From Paracoccaceae bacterium (GTDB lineage Bacteria > Pseudomonadota > Alphaproteobacteria > Rhodobacterales > Rhodobacteraceae), in assembly GCA_030625695.1 (NCBI GenBank), contig DAOUQK010000047.1, positions 1 to 15,023 on the forward strand: a DNA stretch of 15,023 nt, read 5' to 3'. Shown in pieces: positions 7,174 to 14,650 of the stretch (position 1 is the first letter of the stretch; each line of letters starts with the position of its first letter). Under the pieces are notes generated by a model, which was not told the origin of the DNA, did not search any database, and worked only from the letters and a program-made list of their open reading frames with translations. A program made the position numbers and the translations under genes.

Positions 7174-8607
7174 ATGGATATGCCAGTTCCAGACGCAACT
7201 GTTTTGGCCCGCAAATCGCAATTGGTTAAGCGTTTGCAGCAGGTTTTGCCGGGTGACGCAATCGTCAGTGATGAGATTGAGACGCGCGCTTATGAGTGCG
7301 ATGCGCTGACGGCTTATAAATGTCCACCAATGTTGGCGGTCTTGCCATCTTCGACGCAGGAAGTGTCGGATATATTGCGTATCTGCTTTGAGATGGGCGT
7401 GCCGGTGGTGCCGCGCGGGTCGGGCACATCGCTGGCCGGGGGGGCATTGCCAACGGCAGATTGTGTGATTTTGGGTGTGGCGCGGATGAACCGCGTGCTG
7501 GAGACCGACTATGACAATCGGGTTATACGGGTTGAGGCGGGGCGCACCAATCTGAGCGTTAGTGGTGCTGTGGCGGAACGGGATTTCTTTTATGCGCCTG
7601 ACCCTTCCAGCCAATTGGCGTGCGCCATTGCCGGCAATATCGCGATGAATTCGGGCGGGGCGCATTGTTTGAAATACGGGGTGACGACCAACAATCTTCT
7701 GGGGGTGACACTGGTGTTGATGGATGGGACCGTGACCGAGATTGGCGGCGGGTATCTGGATGCCGGCGGGCTTGACCTTCTTGGGTTGATTTGCGGCTCT
7801 GAGGGGCAGTTGGGCGTGGTGACCGAAGCGAGTTTGCGGATTTTACCCAAACCCGAGGGGGCGCGGCCGGTGTTGATCGGGTTTGACAACAATGAGGTGG
7901 CGGGGGCGTGTGTTAGCGACATTATCCGCGCCGGGGTGTTGCCGGTGGCGATAGAATTCATGGACCGCCCTTGCATTGAGGCGACCGAGGCGTTTGCCAA
8001 GGCCGGCTATCCGATGTGCGAGGCATTGTTGATTGTTGAGGTTGAGGGCAGTGAGGCGGAGATTGATGCTCAGCTAAAGGTGATCAAGGAGATTGCTGGC
8101 AGGCATAATCCGGTCGAGTTGAGGGAAGCCGCGGACGAGGATGAAGCGGCGCGGATATGGCTGGGGCGCAAGTCTGCGTTTGGGGCGATGGGTCAGATCA
8201 ACGATTACATGTGTCTGGATGGGACCATTCCAATCACTGAACTGCCGTTTGTCCTGCGCCGGATAAGCGAGATGAGCCAGGAGTTTGGCCTGGACGTGGC
8301 GAATGTGTTTCATGCAGGAGACGGGAACATGCATCCGCTGATCCTGTTTGATGCCAACAAACCGGGCGATCTGGAGATCTGTGAGGCGTTTGGGGCGGAG
8401 ATTCTGAAGCTGTGTGTTGAGGTCGGCGGATGTCTGACCGGAGAGCATGGGGTTGGTGTGGAAAAACGCGATTTGATGGTGTTTCAGTATTCAGAGGCTG
8501 ATCTGGAGGTTCAGATGGGGATCAAGGATGTGTTTGATCCGGGCTGGTTGCTGAACCCGGCCAAGGTGTTTCCTTTGGCGGCGACTGAGGGGCGGCGGAG
8601 TTCGTGA
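7174..8607 (+). CDS. glcD: Glycolate oxidase FAD-linked subunit GlcD
   Basis: The 477-residue product is the FAD subunit of the glycolate oxidase complex GlcDEF, which oxidises glycolate to glyoxylate and passes electrons to the respiratory chain. Seen: PCMH-type FAD domain with PRGSGTSLAGGA (80-91), DPSS and GNIAMNSGGAHCLKYG (about 143-169), CGSEGQLGVVTEA (208-219), then the C-terminal oxidase domain with HAGDGNMHP (380-388) and GEHGVG (423-428), both typical of this vanillyl-alcohol-oxidase subfamily. E. coli GlcD has 499 residues. AAGGAGG at 7161-7167 supports the ATG at 7174. It heads the glcDEF operon; a 118-nt gap with 30-bp repeats separates it from glcE. D-lactate dehydrogenases are related, but the glcE and glcF neighbours decide. 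Confidence 0.96.
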   Translation: MDMPVPDATVLARKSQLVKRLQQVLPGDAIVSDEIETRAYECDALTAYKCPPMLAVLPSSTQEVSDILRICFEMGVPVVPRGSGTSLAGGALPTADCVILGVARMNRVLETDYDNRVIRVEAGRTNLSVSGAVAERDFFYAPDPSSQLACAIAGNIAMNSGGAHCLKYGVTTNNLLGVTLVLMDGTVTEIGGGYLDAGGLDLLGLICGSEGQLGVVTEASLRILPKPEGARPVLIGFDNNEVAGACVSDIIRAGVLPVAIEFMDRPCIEATEAFAKAGYPMCEALLIVEVEGSEAEIDAQLKVIKEIAGRHNPVELREAADEDEAARIWLGRKSAFGAMGQINDYMCLDGTIPITELPFVLRRISEMSQEFGLDVANVFHAGDGNMHPLILFDANKPGDLEICEAFGAEILKLCVEVGGCLTGEHGVGVEKRDLMVFQYSEADLEVQMGIKDVFDPGWLLNPAKVFPLAATEGRRSS

Positions 8608-8620
8608 TAGTTTTGGCAAG

Positions 8621-8710
8621 AATGAGGGTCAGCCGCCATACGCAGGTTAAGGTGGGGGTCAGCCCCCATACGCAGGTTCAAATGGGGGCCAGCCCCCATA
8701 CCCCCGGGAT
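8621..8710. repeat. Three tandem copies of a 30-bp hairpin-forming repeat
   Basis: Units 8621-8650, 8651-8680 and 8681-8710 are in exact 30-nt register. All share GG(T/C)CAGCC(G/C)CCATAC in the middle; the first two continue GCAGGTT, while the third continues CCCCCGGGAT. Each unit contains a short palindrome, strongest in unit 3 (TGGGGGC paired with GCCCCCA). CCCCCGGGATATTT is a word common between genes in Rhodobacteraceae. The array fills most of the glcD-glcE gap and runs into the glcE start region. Confidence 0.85.
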
Positions 8711-8725
8711 ATTTGAGGACCAAAG

Positions 8726-9862
8726 ATGATGAGACCAGAGAGTGAAGCCGAGTTGGCGGCTTGTGTGGCCGGGGCGACGGGGCCGTTGGCGGTTGTTGGT
8801 GGGGGGACGCGCGGAGTTTCTTTGTCGGGCGAGGCGCTTTGTACCGCTGAGTTGAGCGGGGTTGAGCTTTATGAGCCGGGGGCGCTGACGTTGGTGGTGA
8901 AGGCGGGGACGCCGGTGGCCGAGGTTGAAGCCGTTTTGGCAGAGCAGAACCAGAGATTGGCGTTTGAGCCGGTCGATTATCGCGGGATTGTTGGATCGGA
9001 AGGGGTGGCGACAATTGGCGGGGTCGTGGCTGGCAATATCTCGGGGCCGAGGCGGGTGCAGGTTGGGGCGTGCCGGGATTTTCTGCTGGGCGTTCGGTTT
9101 GTTGACGACAATGGTGCCGTGCTCAGGAACGGCGGGCGGGTGATGAAGAATGTCACCGGGTATGATCTGGTCAAGCTGATGGCGGGGTCCTGGGGTACTT
9201 TGGGGGTGCTGAGTGAAGTGGCGTTGAAGGTGTTGCCGCAGGCAGAGACACAAGCCACGGTCAAGATTCACGGGCTTGATACAGACAAGGCCGTTCAGGT
9301 CATGTCACGCGCACTTGGTTCGCCGTTTGAAGTAAGTGGGGCGGGTTATGATCCTGAAACGCAGGAGGTAATACTGCGGCTGGAAGGGTTTGAGGCGTCG
9401 GTTGCTTATCGCGCCGGACGGGTGCGGGAGATATTGCGGGACTTTGGCGAGGGTGTTGTGATGGATGCGGCGCAATCGGCGGGTGTTTGGGAGGAGCTGC
9501 GCGATGTAAAGGCGTTTCACGGATGCGAGGGCGATGTTTGGCGGTTGTCGGTGAAACCTTCGCAGGCGCCTGAGCTGGTGACGCGTTTAGAAGCGGATGC
9601 CTTCATGCTGGATTGGGGCGGCGGGCTGATCTGGGCGCTTGTACCGACGGGCACCGACCTGCGGGCACGCGCAGGGCAGTTTGAAGGGCACGCGACTTTG
9701 GTACGGGCAAGTGCCGCAACCAAAGCACGGTTGGGGATGTTCCAGATGATGTCGCCAGCTTTGGAAGCAATCAATGCCGGGCTGAGGGCACGGTTTGATC
9801 CGAAGGGGATTTTCAATCAAGGGCTGATGACGCCCATGATGAAGCCCGGGCACAAGGAGTAG
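8726..9862 (+). CDS. glcE: Glycolate oxidase subunit GlcE
   Basis: The 378-residue product is the second FAD-binding (PCMH-like) subunit of glycolate oxidase. Seen: PLAVVGGGTRG near residues 19-29, a GTPVAEVEAVL block, FEPVDYRGIVG, the strongly conserved GRVMKNVTGYDLVKLMAGSWGTLGVLSE region near residues 136-165, and a C-terminal RFDPKGIFNQG. E. coli GlcE is 350 residues. GAGGA (8715-8719) supports ATG 8726, with a second ATG at 8729 as an alternative. The ribosome binding site directly follows the 30-bp repeat array. Only 4 nt separate the stop from glcF, so the two are co-translated. Codons are noticeably G- and T-rich (many TTG and GGG), as in glcD. Confidence 0.95.
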   Translation: MMRPESEAELAACVAGATGPLAVVGGGTRGVSLSGEALCTAELSGVELYEPGALTLVVKAGTPVAEVEAVLAEQNQRLAFEPVDYRGIVGSEGVATIGGVVAGNISGPRRVQVGACRDFLLGVRFVDDNGAVLRNGGRVMKNVTGYDLVKLMAGSWGTLGVLSEVALKVLPQAETQATVKIHGLDTDKAVQVMSRALGSPFEVSGAGYDPETQEVILRLEGFEASVAYRAGRVREILRDFGEGVVMDAAQSAGVWEELRDVKAFHGCEGDVWRLSVKPSQAPELVTRLEADAFMLDWGGGLIWALVPTGTDLRARAGQFEGHATLVRASAATKARLGMFQMMSPALEAINAGLRARFDPKGIFNQGLMTPMMKPGHKE

Positions 9863-9866
9863 CGGC

Positions 9867-11177
9867 ATGGAGACGAAGTTCTCTGACGTGCAGATGCAGG
9901 ACCCTGAAATTGCCCGCGCCAATGGCATCCTTAGGGCCTGTGTGCATTGCGGGTTTTGTACGGCGACCTGCCCGACCTATCAGGTTCTGGGCGATGAATT
10001 GGATAGCCCAAGAGGGCGGATTTACCTGATCAAAGATATGCTTGAGAATGATCGCGATCCGGATGCCCTTACAGTCAAACATATTGATCGTTGCCTGTCG
10101 TGTCTGGCGTGCATGACCACCTGCCCGTCGGGGGTGCATTACATGCATCTGGTTGATCACGCGCGCGCCTATATTGAACGACGGTACAAGCGGCCCCTCG
10201 GGGACCGGATGTTGCGCTGGATTTTGGCGCGTGTCCTGCCGAATCCGACAGTTTTTCGGGTGGCTTTGTTGGGCGCTAAAGTGGCCCGGCCTTTCAAGGG
10301 TCTGATCCCTGATGCACGGCTGAGGGCGATGTTGGAAATGACGCCTAAGCAGATCCCAGCGGTCAGCCGCAATGACGACCCTCAAAGCTTTGCCGCCACA
10401 ACCCCGCCAAAGATGCGGGTGGCGTTGATGACGGGGTGCGCGCAAAAGGCGCTGAATACCGATATCAATGACGCCACGATCCGCCTGCTGACACGGCTGG
10501 GCTGCGAGGTGGTGGTGGCCAAAGGCGCGGGCTGTTGCGGGGCGTTGACGCATCATATGGGCAAAGGTGACGAAAGCCATGCCAGTGCTGCGCGTAATAT
10601 CCGGGCTTGGGTGGGTGAGATGGATGGCGCGGGGCTGGATGCGATTGTCATCAACACCAGTGGTTGCGGCACGACCGTCAAGGACTATGGGCATATGTTT
10701 CAGGATGGCCCATTGGCCGGGGATGCGGCACGGGTTTCGGCCATCGCGATGGATGTGAGTGAAGTGGTAAAGCAGCTGGACCTGCCTATGGGCCAGGATA
10801 CTGACCTGACTGTGGGGTACCACGCGGCCTGTTCGTTGCAACACGGGCAAAAGGTGGTCGGCGCGCCCAAGGCCCTGCTGAAACGCGCCGGGTTTCGAGT
10901 GGTGGAACCTGCGGACGCGCATTTGTGCTGTGGCTCGGCCGGGACATATAACCTGTTGCAGCCCGAGATTTCCAAGGAACTGAAGGCGCGCAAGGTACGC
11001 ACGCTTGAGGCACGCGCGCCGGATGTGATCGCAGTCGGCAATATCGGCTGTATGATGCAGATTGGGTCAGGCACGGATATTCCGGTGGTTCACAGTGTTG
11101 AGCTGCTTGATTGGGCAACGGGTGGCCCAAAGCCCCCGGCCCTGATTGCCGCAGGGGTGGGTGGCAACCGCCCCTGA
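9867..11177 (+). CDS. glcF: Glycolate oxidase iron-sulfur subunit GlcF
   Basis: The 436-residue product is the electron-transfer subunit of GlcDEF. It has two [4Fe-4S] ferredoxin motifs, CVHCGFCTATCP (C25, C28, C31, C35) and CLSCLACMTTCP (C76, C79, C82, C86), and two CCG-type domains with GAGCCGAL (221-228) and HLCCGSAG (352-359), as in heterodisulfide-reductase-like subunits. This is the normal architecture; E. coli GlcF is 407 residues. AAGGAG (9855-9860) overlaps the end of glcE and supports the ATG at 9867. The protein is cytoplasmic and expected at the membrane with GlcD and GlcE. A long antisense frame across it is a shadow. Identification is secure. Confidence 0.96.
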   Translation: METKFSDVQMQDPEIARANGILRACVHCGFCTATCPTYQVLGDELDSPRGRIYLIKDMLENDRDPDALTVKHIDRCLSCLACMTTCPSGVHYMHLVDHARAYIERRYKRPLGDRMLRWILARVLPNPTVFRVALLGAKVARPFKGLIPDARLRAMLEMTPKQIPAVSRNDDPQSFAATTPPKMRVALMTGCAQKALNTDINDATIRLLTRLGCEVVVAKGAGCCGALTHHMGKGDESHASAARNIRAWVGEMDGAGLDAIVINTSGCGTTVKDYGHMFQDGPLAGDAARVSAIAMDVSEVVKQLDLPMGQDTDLTVGYHAACSLQHGQKVVGAPKALLKRAGFRVVEPADAHLCCGSAGTYNLLQPEISKELKARKVRTLEARAPDVIAVGNIGCMMQIGSGTDIPVVHSVELLDWATGGPKPPALIAAGVGGNRP

Positions 11178-11251
11178 TATTGCCTGCCAATCGCCGCATT
11201 TCCGCCTAACCACGCTTTTACACCAACCCTCGTGCAGTGAGGGAATTTCTG

Positions 11252-12064
11252 GTGCGTGGATTTATTTCAAGTTTGGTTTTAGTCGTCTGGGCGACAGCAG
11301 CCCTGGCCGGTGGGTCAGCATTGCAATCGCTTGATACCACCGACGAGGGCCGTAAATGGCAGGCGGTCGGGCGGATTGATATCAATGGCACCGGGTTTTG
11401 CACCGGGGCGCTGATTGCCCCCGATCTGGTGTTAACGGCGGCCCATTGCCTGTTTGACAAATCAACTGGCAAGCGAGTGGCCCCGGGGACGATCGAATTC
11501 CTGGCCGGGTGGCGCAATGGACGGGCGGCGGCTTACCGCGGCGTTCGCCGGGCCGTGGCGCATCCGGATTATGTTTATGCGCAGGAAGTATCATCAGATC
11601 GCGTGCGCAATGACATCGCCCTGCTAGAGCTTGAGCGCCCGATCCGCAACACAACCGTGAACCCGTTCCAGACCGAGCCGCATCCCAGAAAGGGCGACAA
11701 GATCGGGGTGGTGTCCTATGCGCATGACCGCGCTGAAGCACCTTCGTTGCAACAGGTTTGCGCTGTTCTGGCACGCCAGCAGGGGGTATTGGTGATGTCC
11801 TGTGACGTCGATTTCGGTTCATCCGGGGCACCAATATTTTCGTTTGCAAGTGGCACGCCCCGGATTGTTTCGGTGGTGTCCGCCAAGGCCGAAGTTGAAG
11901 GCGAGACCGTGGCTTTGGGCACCTCGCTTGACAAATCTCTGACCAGGCTCAGGGCGGAACTGGCCAGTGGTAAAGGCTTTGCCATGGCCGCAGCACCGGG
12001 TGTGACCCGGATTGTGGTTGGCACTGCGCGCAACAACACCGGGGCCAAGTTCGTCAAACCCTGA
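11252..12064 (+). CDS. Secreted trypsin-like serine protease
   Basis: The 270-residue product starts with a signal peptide (MRGFISSLVLVVWATAALAG, cleavage after about ALA at residue 19) and has a chymotrypsin-fold catalytic triad: His65 in LTAAHC, Asp121 in RNDIALLEL and Ser191 in FGSSGAP. The usual GDSGGP is GSSGAP here, as in V8-like and other bacterial trypsin-like proteases. Cys50/Cys66 can form the disulfide beside the catalytic histidine, and C170/C184 a second one. The GTG at 11252 is chosen because GAGGGA (11239-11244) lies 7 nt before it; a longer frame from GTG 11237 has no site. It lies 74 nt after glcF and its stop abuts the promoter of hsp20. The substrate is unknown; periplasmic quality control or extracellular digestion are both possible. 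Confidence 0.88.
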   Translation: MRGFISSLVLVVWATAALAGGSALQSLDTTDEGRKWQAVGRIDINGTGFCTGALIAPDLVLTAAHCLFDKSTGKRVAPGTIEFLAGWRNGRAAAYRGVRRAVAHPDYVYAQEVSSDRVRNDIALLELERPIRNTTVNPFQTEPHPRKGDKIGVVSYAHDRAEAPSLQQVCAVLARQQGVLVMSCDVDFGSSGAPIFSFASGTPRIVSVVSAKAEVEGETVALGTSLDKSLTRLRAELASGKGFAMAAAPGVTRIVVGTARNNTGAKFVKP

Positions 12065-12093
12065 CTTGAACTTTGCACGGATCATTCCCATTT
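12065..12093 (+). promoter_or_regulatory. Sigma-32 (RpoH)-type heat-shock promoter of hsp20
   Basis: CTTGAA (12065-12070) and TCCCATTT (12086-12093), separated by 15 nt, fit the heat-shock consensus CTTGAA / CCCCATnT with one difference. It starts directly after the protease stop codon and would start transcription near 12100, about 93 nt before the hsp20 ATG. Confidence 0.75.
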
Positions 12094-12099
12094 CATTGC

Positions 12100-12187
12100 T
12101 ATCGGGTCGCCAAATTGGGGTCCGATATTAACCCATGCCCGTCCGCTTTCGGAGGGCAGACATATCTATCGCTCAAGAATGAGGATA
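12100..12187 (+). ncRNA. ROSE-like RNA thermometer in the hsp20 leader
   Basis: Three consecutive hairpins fill the leader: I 12100-12127 (TATCGG with CCGATA), II 12136-12158 (TGCCC, bulged G, TCCG with CGGA, GGGCA), III 12167-12187. In hairpin III TATC-G-CTC pairs with GAG-GATA around a 6-nt loop, with G12171 bulged. The strand TCGCT (12169-12173) fits the ROSE consensus U(U/C)GCU pairing with the Shine-Dalgarno bases AGGA (12182-12185) and leaving the conserved bulged G. By analogy with rhizobial hsp and ibpA leaders, heating would melt III and free the ribosome binding site. Confidence 0.72.
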
Positions 12188-12192
12188 CCACT

Positions 12193-12660
12193 ATGCGTAC
12201 ATTTGATTTTGCACCGCTTCACCGTGCCACCGTCGGATTTGATCAGATCGCTGATCTGATGGACCGGGTCATGACCAACGACGTCAGCCAGTCCACCTAT
12301 CCGCCTTACAACATCGAAAAAACCGCCGCTGATGCCTATCGCATCTCAATCGCTGTGGCTGGGTTTTCGGAAGGTGACCTTGGCGTTGAGGTCAAGGAGA
12401 ACGCGCTTGTCGTCACCGCCCGCAAGGCCGAAGAAGAAGACGCGCGTACATATCTGCACCGTGGCATCGCCACCCGTGCGTTTGAACGCCGGTTTACCCT
12501 GGCCGATCACGTAAAGGTCAGTGGCGCGAGCCATGTGGACGGGATGCTGCATATCGACCTGCAACGCGAAATCCCCGAAGCGTTGAAACCGCGCCAGATC
12601 GAGATTGCCGGGACCAAAGCGCTGGAACAGGACGTGGTTGAAAGCAAAACCGTCAACTGA
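12193..12660 (+). CDS. Small heat-shock protein, Hsp20/IbpA family
   Basis: The 155-residue product is an alpha-crystallin-type chaperone of class A (IbpA-like), which binds unfolding proteins and prevents aggregation. Seen: IbpA-type N-terminus (FAPLHRATVGFDQIADLMDR), PPYNIEKTAADAYRISIAVAGF opening the crystallin domain at about 37, RAFERRFTLADHVKVSGA near 95-112, the VDGMLHIDLQREIPE segment and the C-terminal I-x-I motif IEI at 136-138. GAGGA (12181-12185) supports the ATG at 12193; the frame is open upstream to 12073 but that part is the RNA leader. The promoter looks sigma-32 dependent and the leader ROSE-like, so expression should be heat-induced at two levels. A terminator lies at 12756-12787. 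Confidence 0.93.
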   Translation: MRTFDFAPLHRATVGFDQIADLMDRVMTNDVSQSTYPPYNIEKTAADAYRISIAVAGFSEGDLGVEVKENALVVTARKAEEEDARTYLHRGIATRAFERRFTLADHVKVSGASHVDGMLHIDLQREIPEALKPRQIEIAGTKALEQDVVESKTVN

Positions 12661-12664
12661 TCCC

Positions 12665-12732
12665 GTAGGGTGGGTTTTACCCCACCGATGCGAAACGGGC
12701 GGGGCGGGTGGTGGGGTGGAACCCCACCCTAC
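12665..12732. repeat. Imperfect inverted repeat, GTAGGGTGGG family
   Basis: GTAGGGTGGG at 12665 and its complement CCCACCCTAC ending at 12732 bound a 68-nt element with near-complementary arms (12665-12686 and 12710-12732); each arm is also a small palindrome (GTGGGGT..ACCCCAC). It starts 4 nt after the hsp20 stop, as the element at 1525 starts right after tpa, and shares its outer words. Confidence 0.75.
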
Positions 12733-12755
12733 AGACAACCTCAGCCTTAAACCCA

Positions 12756-12787
12756 AATCAGCCCCGGTGATTTCACCGGGGCTGATT
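12756..12787. terminator. Bidirectional terminator-like hairpin
   Basis: Perfect 15-bp arms (12756-12770 and 12773-12787), GC-rich in the middle (AGCCCCGGTGA), lie between hsp20 and the convergent permease remnant. The flanks are only modestly T-rich (CATTC on one side, TTTGGGTTT on the other strand), so efficient Rho-independent termination is likely but not certain. Confidence 0.7.
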
Positions 12788-12809
12788 CATTCAGATATTC
12801 GGCTGCGGG

Positions 12810-13619
12810 TCAGCCATCATGCCCCGCATGACCGCCCGAAATCTCATCCGTTGCCTCATCCGAGAGTTCTTCGGGCAGGACCAGGTTCAGAACAATCGCG
12901 ATCAAGGCCGCCGGCAAAAGCCCCGATGTCATCAGGATGCGCACGGTTTCCGGCAGGTATTTCACCGCATCCGGTTCCAGCTGAAGCCCCAAACCGATTG
13001 ACATGGCAATCGCGAATATCACCATGTTGCGCCGGTTCCAGGCCACATCCGACAGCATCGAAATACCCGCCGCAACCACCATGCCGAACATCACAATCAC
13101 CCCGCCGCCCAACACTTCGATGGGAATTGTGCGGATGATTGCGCCGACCTTGGGCACCAGCCCGGCCAGGATCAGAAAGATCGCACCGATGGTCACTACA
13201 TGGCGACTCATCACGCCGGTCATGGCGATCAGCCCGACATTCTGGCTGAACGATGTATTGGGCAGACCGCCAAACAGACCGGCAATTGCCGTGCCGATGC
13301 CGTCGGCATAGGTCGCCCCGGCGATCTCTTTGTCGGTGGCTTCGCGCCCTGCCCCGCCTTTGGTGATGCCGCTGACATCGCCGACGGTTTCGATCGCCGA
13401 CACAAAGGCCATCAGGCAAAAGCCAATTACTGCCGCCGTCGAAAACTCAAACCCGTATTTGAACGGATCGGGAAACGCGGAGGTGACCGTTTTGTTCCAA
13501 CTTACAGCGATACCGGAACCACCGGCATGGCAGGTCTTGCCGAAGATTGCGTTTCTTGTAACCTCTGATGAAGGTGACATGAAAAGGGTCGGCTCCTGTA
13601 AAACACTTGCGCTGGTCAT
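12810..13619 (-). pseudogene. NCS2 xanthine/uracil permease, 5'-truncated remnant
   Basis: From about residue 48 (AFPDPFKYGFEF) to the end, this frame is the C-terminal half of a nucleobase:cation symporter-2 (xanthine/uracil permease) with AFVSAIETVGDVSGIT, GGLPNTSFSQNVGLI and several membrane segments (LFLILAGLVPKVGAIIRTIP, VLGGGVIVMFGMVVAAGI). Intact members have about 450-490 residues, so roughly half is missing. The first 47 residues of the open frame (about 13478-13619) do not resemble a permease and no other frame nearby carries the lost part, so the 5' end was replaced by other DNA. NCS2 transport needs both halves, so it is probably inactive. Its stop is 22 nt from the terminator shared with hsp20. 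Nearby allA suggests it once served purine uptake. Confidence 0.75.
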
Positions 13620-13683
13620 ACATTTTCATTTATCGTTCAACAATATTATGCAAATTTGAAATCTATCATATGGAGAGAACGGA

Positions 13684-14046
13684 ATGAAAACAGGAATGAT
13701 TTTGGGAATTATCGGCGGTGTAATTGCTTTATTGATTGGAGCGGTTGGGTACAGTGCATCATCAGCCCTTGGCTCTTTGTCGTCAGGAGTGGGTTATGCT
13801 GAAGGGGAATCTTCGATGCAATTCTATAGCATCATGTCGATTGTTCTGCCGATTGCGGGTATTATTGGGGGCGGAATTGCTGGGAAAAACGCGCAAGCTA
13901 GCGCGGGTTTAATGGGAATTTCAGCGGCTGGAATACTCTGGGTATTTGGCTTGGGAATTATGTCTATTGTGCCCGCCGCCCTCTTGGGTATCGGCGCACT
14001 TCTCGTAATAACTGACACTGACAAGGGGCCCAATAATCAAAGTTAA
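13684..14046 (+). CDS. Small glycine-rich multi-pass membrane protein (unknown function)
   Basis: The 120-residue protein has about four membrane segments: MILGIIGGVIALLIGAVGY at the N-terminus, SIMSIVLPIAGIIGGGIAG in the middle, and two close together near residues 75-110, ending in a polar tail (TDTDKGPNNQS). The glycine-rich helices and layout recall DUF4064-like small membrane proteins, but no specific signature is certain. GGAGAG (13672-13677) gives good support for the ATG at 13684. It starts the AT-rich segment and is followed by a lipoprotein gene in the same direction 71 nt later. No function can be assigned; homologs next to phage or accessory genes would support a horizontal origin. 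Confidence 0.72.
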   Translation: MKTGMILGIIGGVIALLIGAVGYSASSALGSLSSGVGYAEGESSMQFYSIMSIVLPIAGIIGGGIAGKNAQASAGLMGISAAGILWVFGLGIMSIVPAALLGIGALLVITDTDKGPNNQS

Positions 14047-14117
14047 ATTTTGCTTATTGGAAACTGCTAATTATGCTAAAGAGAAAACAGTGCGCTCCCC
14101 TGAAGAGCGTGAAAGAA

Positions 14118-14429
14118 ATGCGATTGGCTGTGTTAACTGTCTTGGTATCCGGCTTGTTGATCGTTGGAGGCTGCAAGGAAAGCCAAAGCACATTCGTTTC
14201 AAATTGCGTGGCCAACAGTGGATCAAAAGCGCAATGTTCTTGTGCTTATGACATAGCAATTGACGCCCTGACAGACGATCATTTTGAGCTTTACAGTGCA
14301 GACGTTGCCGGGGACAGGCAACGACTTAGTAAAGCCATGGCCACAATTGGTATGATTGGCGGGGCATTTGCTGCATCGCGGATATTGTGGGTGGAAACTA
14401 ATGTGGAAACAGCATGCCGAGGCCTGTAG
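14118..14429 (+). CDS. Small lipoprotein of unknown function
   Basis: The 103-residue product starts MRLAVLTVLVSGLLIVGGC, a lipoprotein signal peptide whose lipobox (IVGGC) places the lipidated cysteine at 19; residue +2 is Lys, so outer-membrane sorting is expected. The mature part is about 85 residues with four further cysteines (NCVAN, CSC, ETACRG), consistent with two disulfides, and an acidic middle (ALTDDHFELYSADVAGD). The cysteine spacing recalls small secreted proteins of Rhodobacteraceae with a C..CSC..C pattern, but this is not a named family. The ATG at 14118 is preferred over an in-frame ATG at 14073, since only it puts the signal peptide first; the ribosome binding site is weak. 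Probably expressed with the membrane protein upstream. Confidence 0.68.
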   Translation: MRLAVLTVLVSGLLIVGGCKESQSTFVSNCVANSGSKAQCSCAYDIAIDALTDDHFELYSADVAGDRQRLSKAMATIGMIGGAFAASRILWVETNVETACRGL

Positions 14430-14650
14430 AAAAATTGTCCTCGGAAAATTGGGGGCAGAAACACCAAAGAAGTGTTGGAAACACTCATATTTGAATTGAC
14501 TGCTTGCATAGAAACTTACTTGCCCATCCTTTTTAGGTGAACTCAATACTATCGTTGAACTTGGGGATAGTCGGCTTCACCCTGTGGGAAAGACTGTTGC
14601 TACAATAAATGCGAGAGGATGCTACTTCTGTATGTTGACGTCCGGTTTGG

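Larger units (their letters stand above)
13490..14650. other. AT-richer segment replacing the permease 5' end
   Basis: Between the broken permease and allA the base composition is visibly more AT-rich than the flanks, and it carries two small plus-strand genes opposite to both neighbours. No transposase, integrase, tRNA or flanking direct repeat was recognised, so the mechanism is unknown. Its final 221 nt (14430-14650) hold no gene; a small AGTGTT/AACACT hairpin (14471-14485) is the only structure seen there. Both boundaries are approximate. Confidence 0.5.

Noticed and set aside
8621..8710. Three 30-bp repeats as a CRISPR array
   Set aside because: Repeats are directly tandem without spacers, and no cas genes are visible.
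9813..10922. Long 369-codon open frame on the minus strand
   Set aside because: It lies antisense to glcF, whose iron-sulfur motifs are conserved, and its translation resembles no known protein; it is a GC-driven shadow.
12073..12192. N-terminal extension of the Hsp20 protein
   Set aside because: This stretch holds the heat-shock promoter -10 and structured leader, and the ATG at 12193 has a good ribosome binding site and a family-typical N-terminus.
13490..13619. The non-permease start of the truncated frame as a transposase fragment
   Set aside because: No transposase motif or terminal inverted repeat could be recognised; origin left open.
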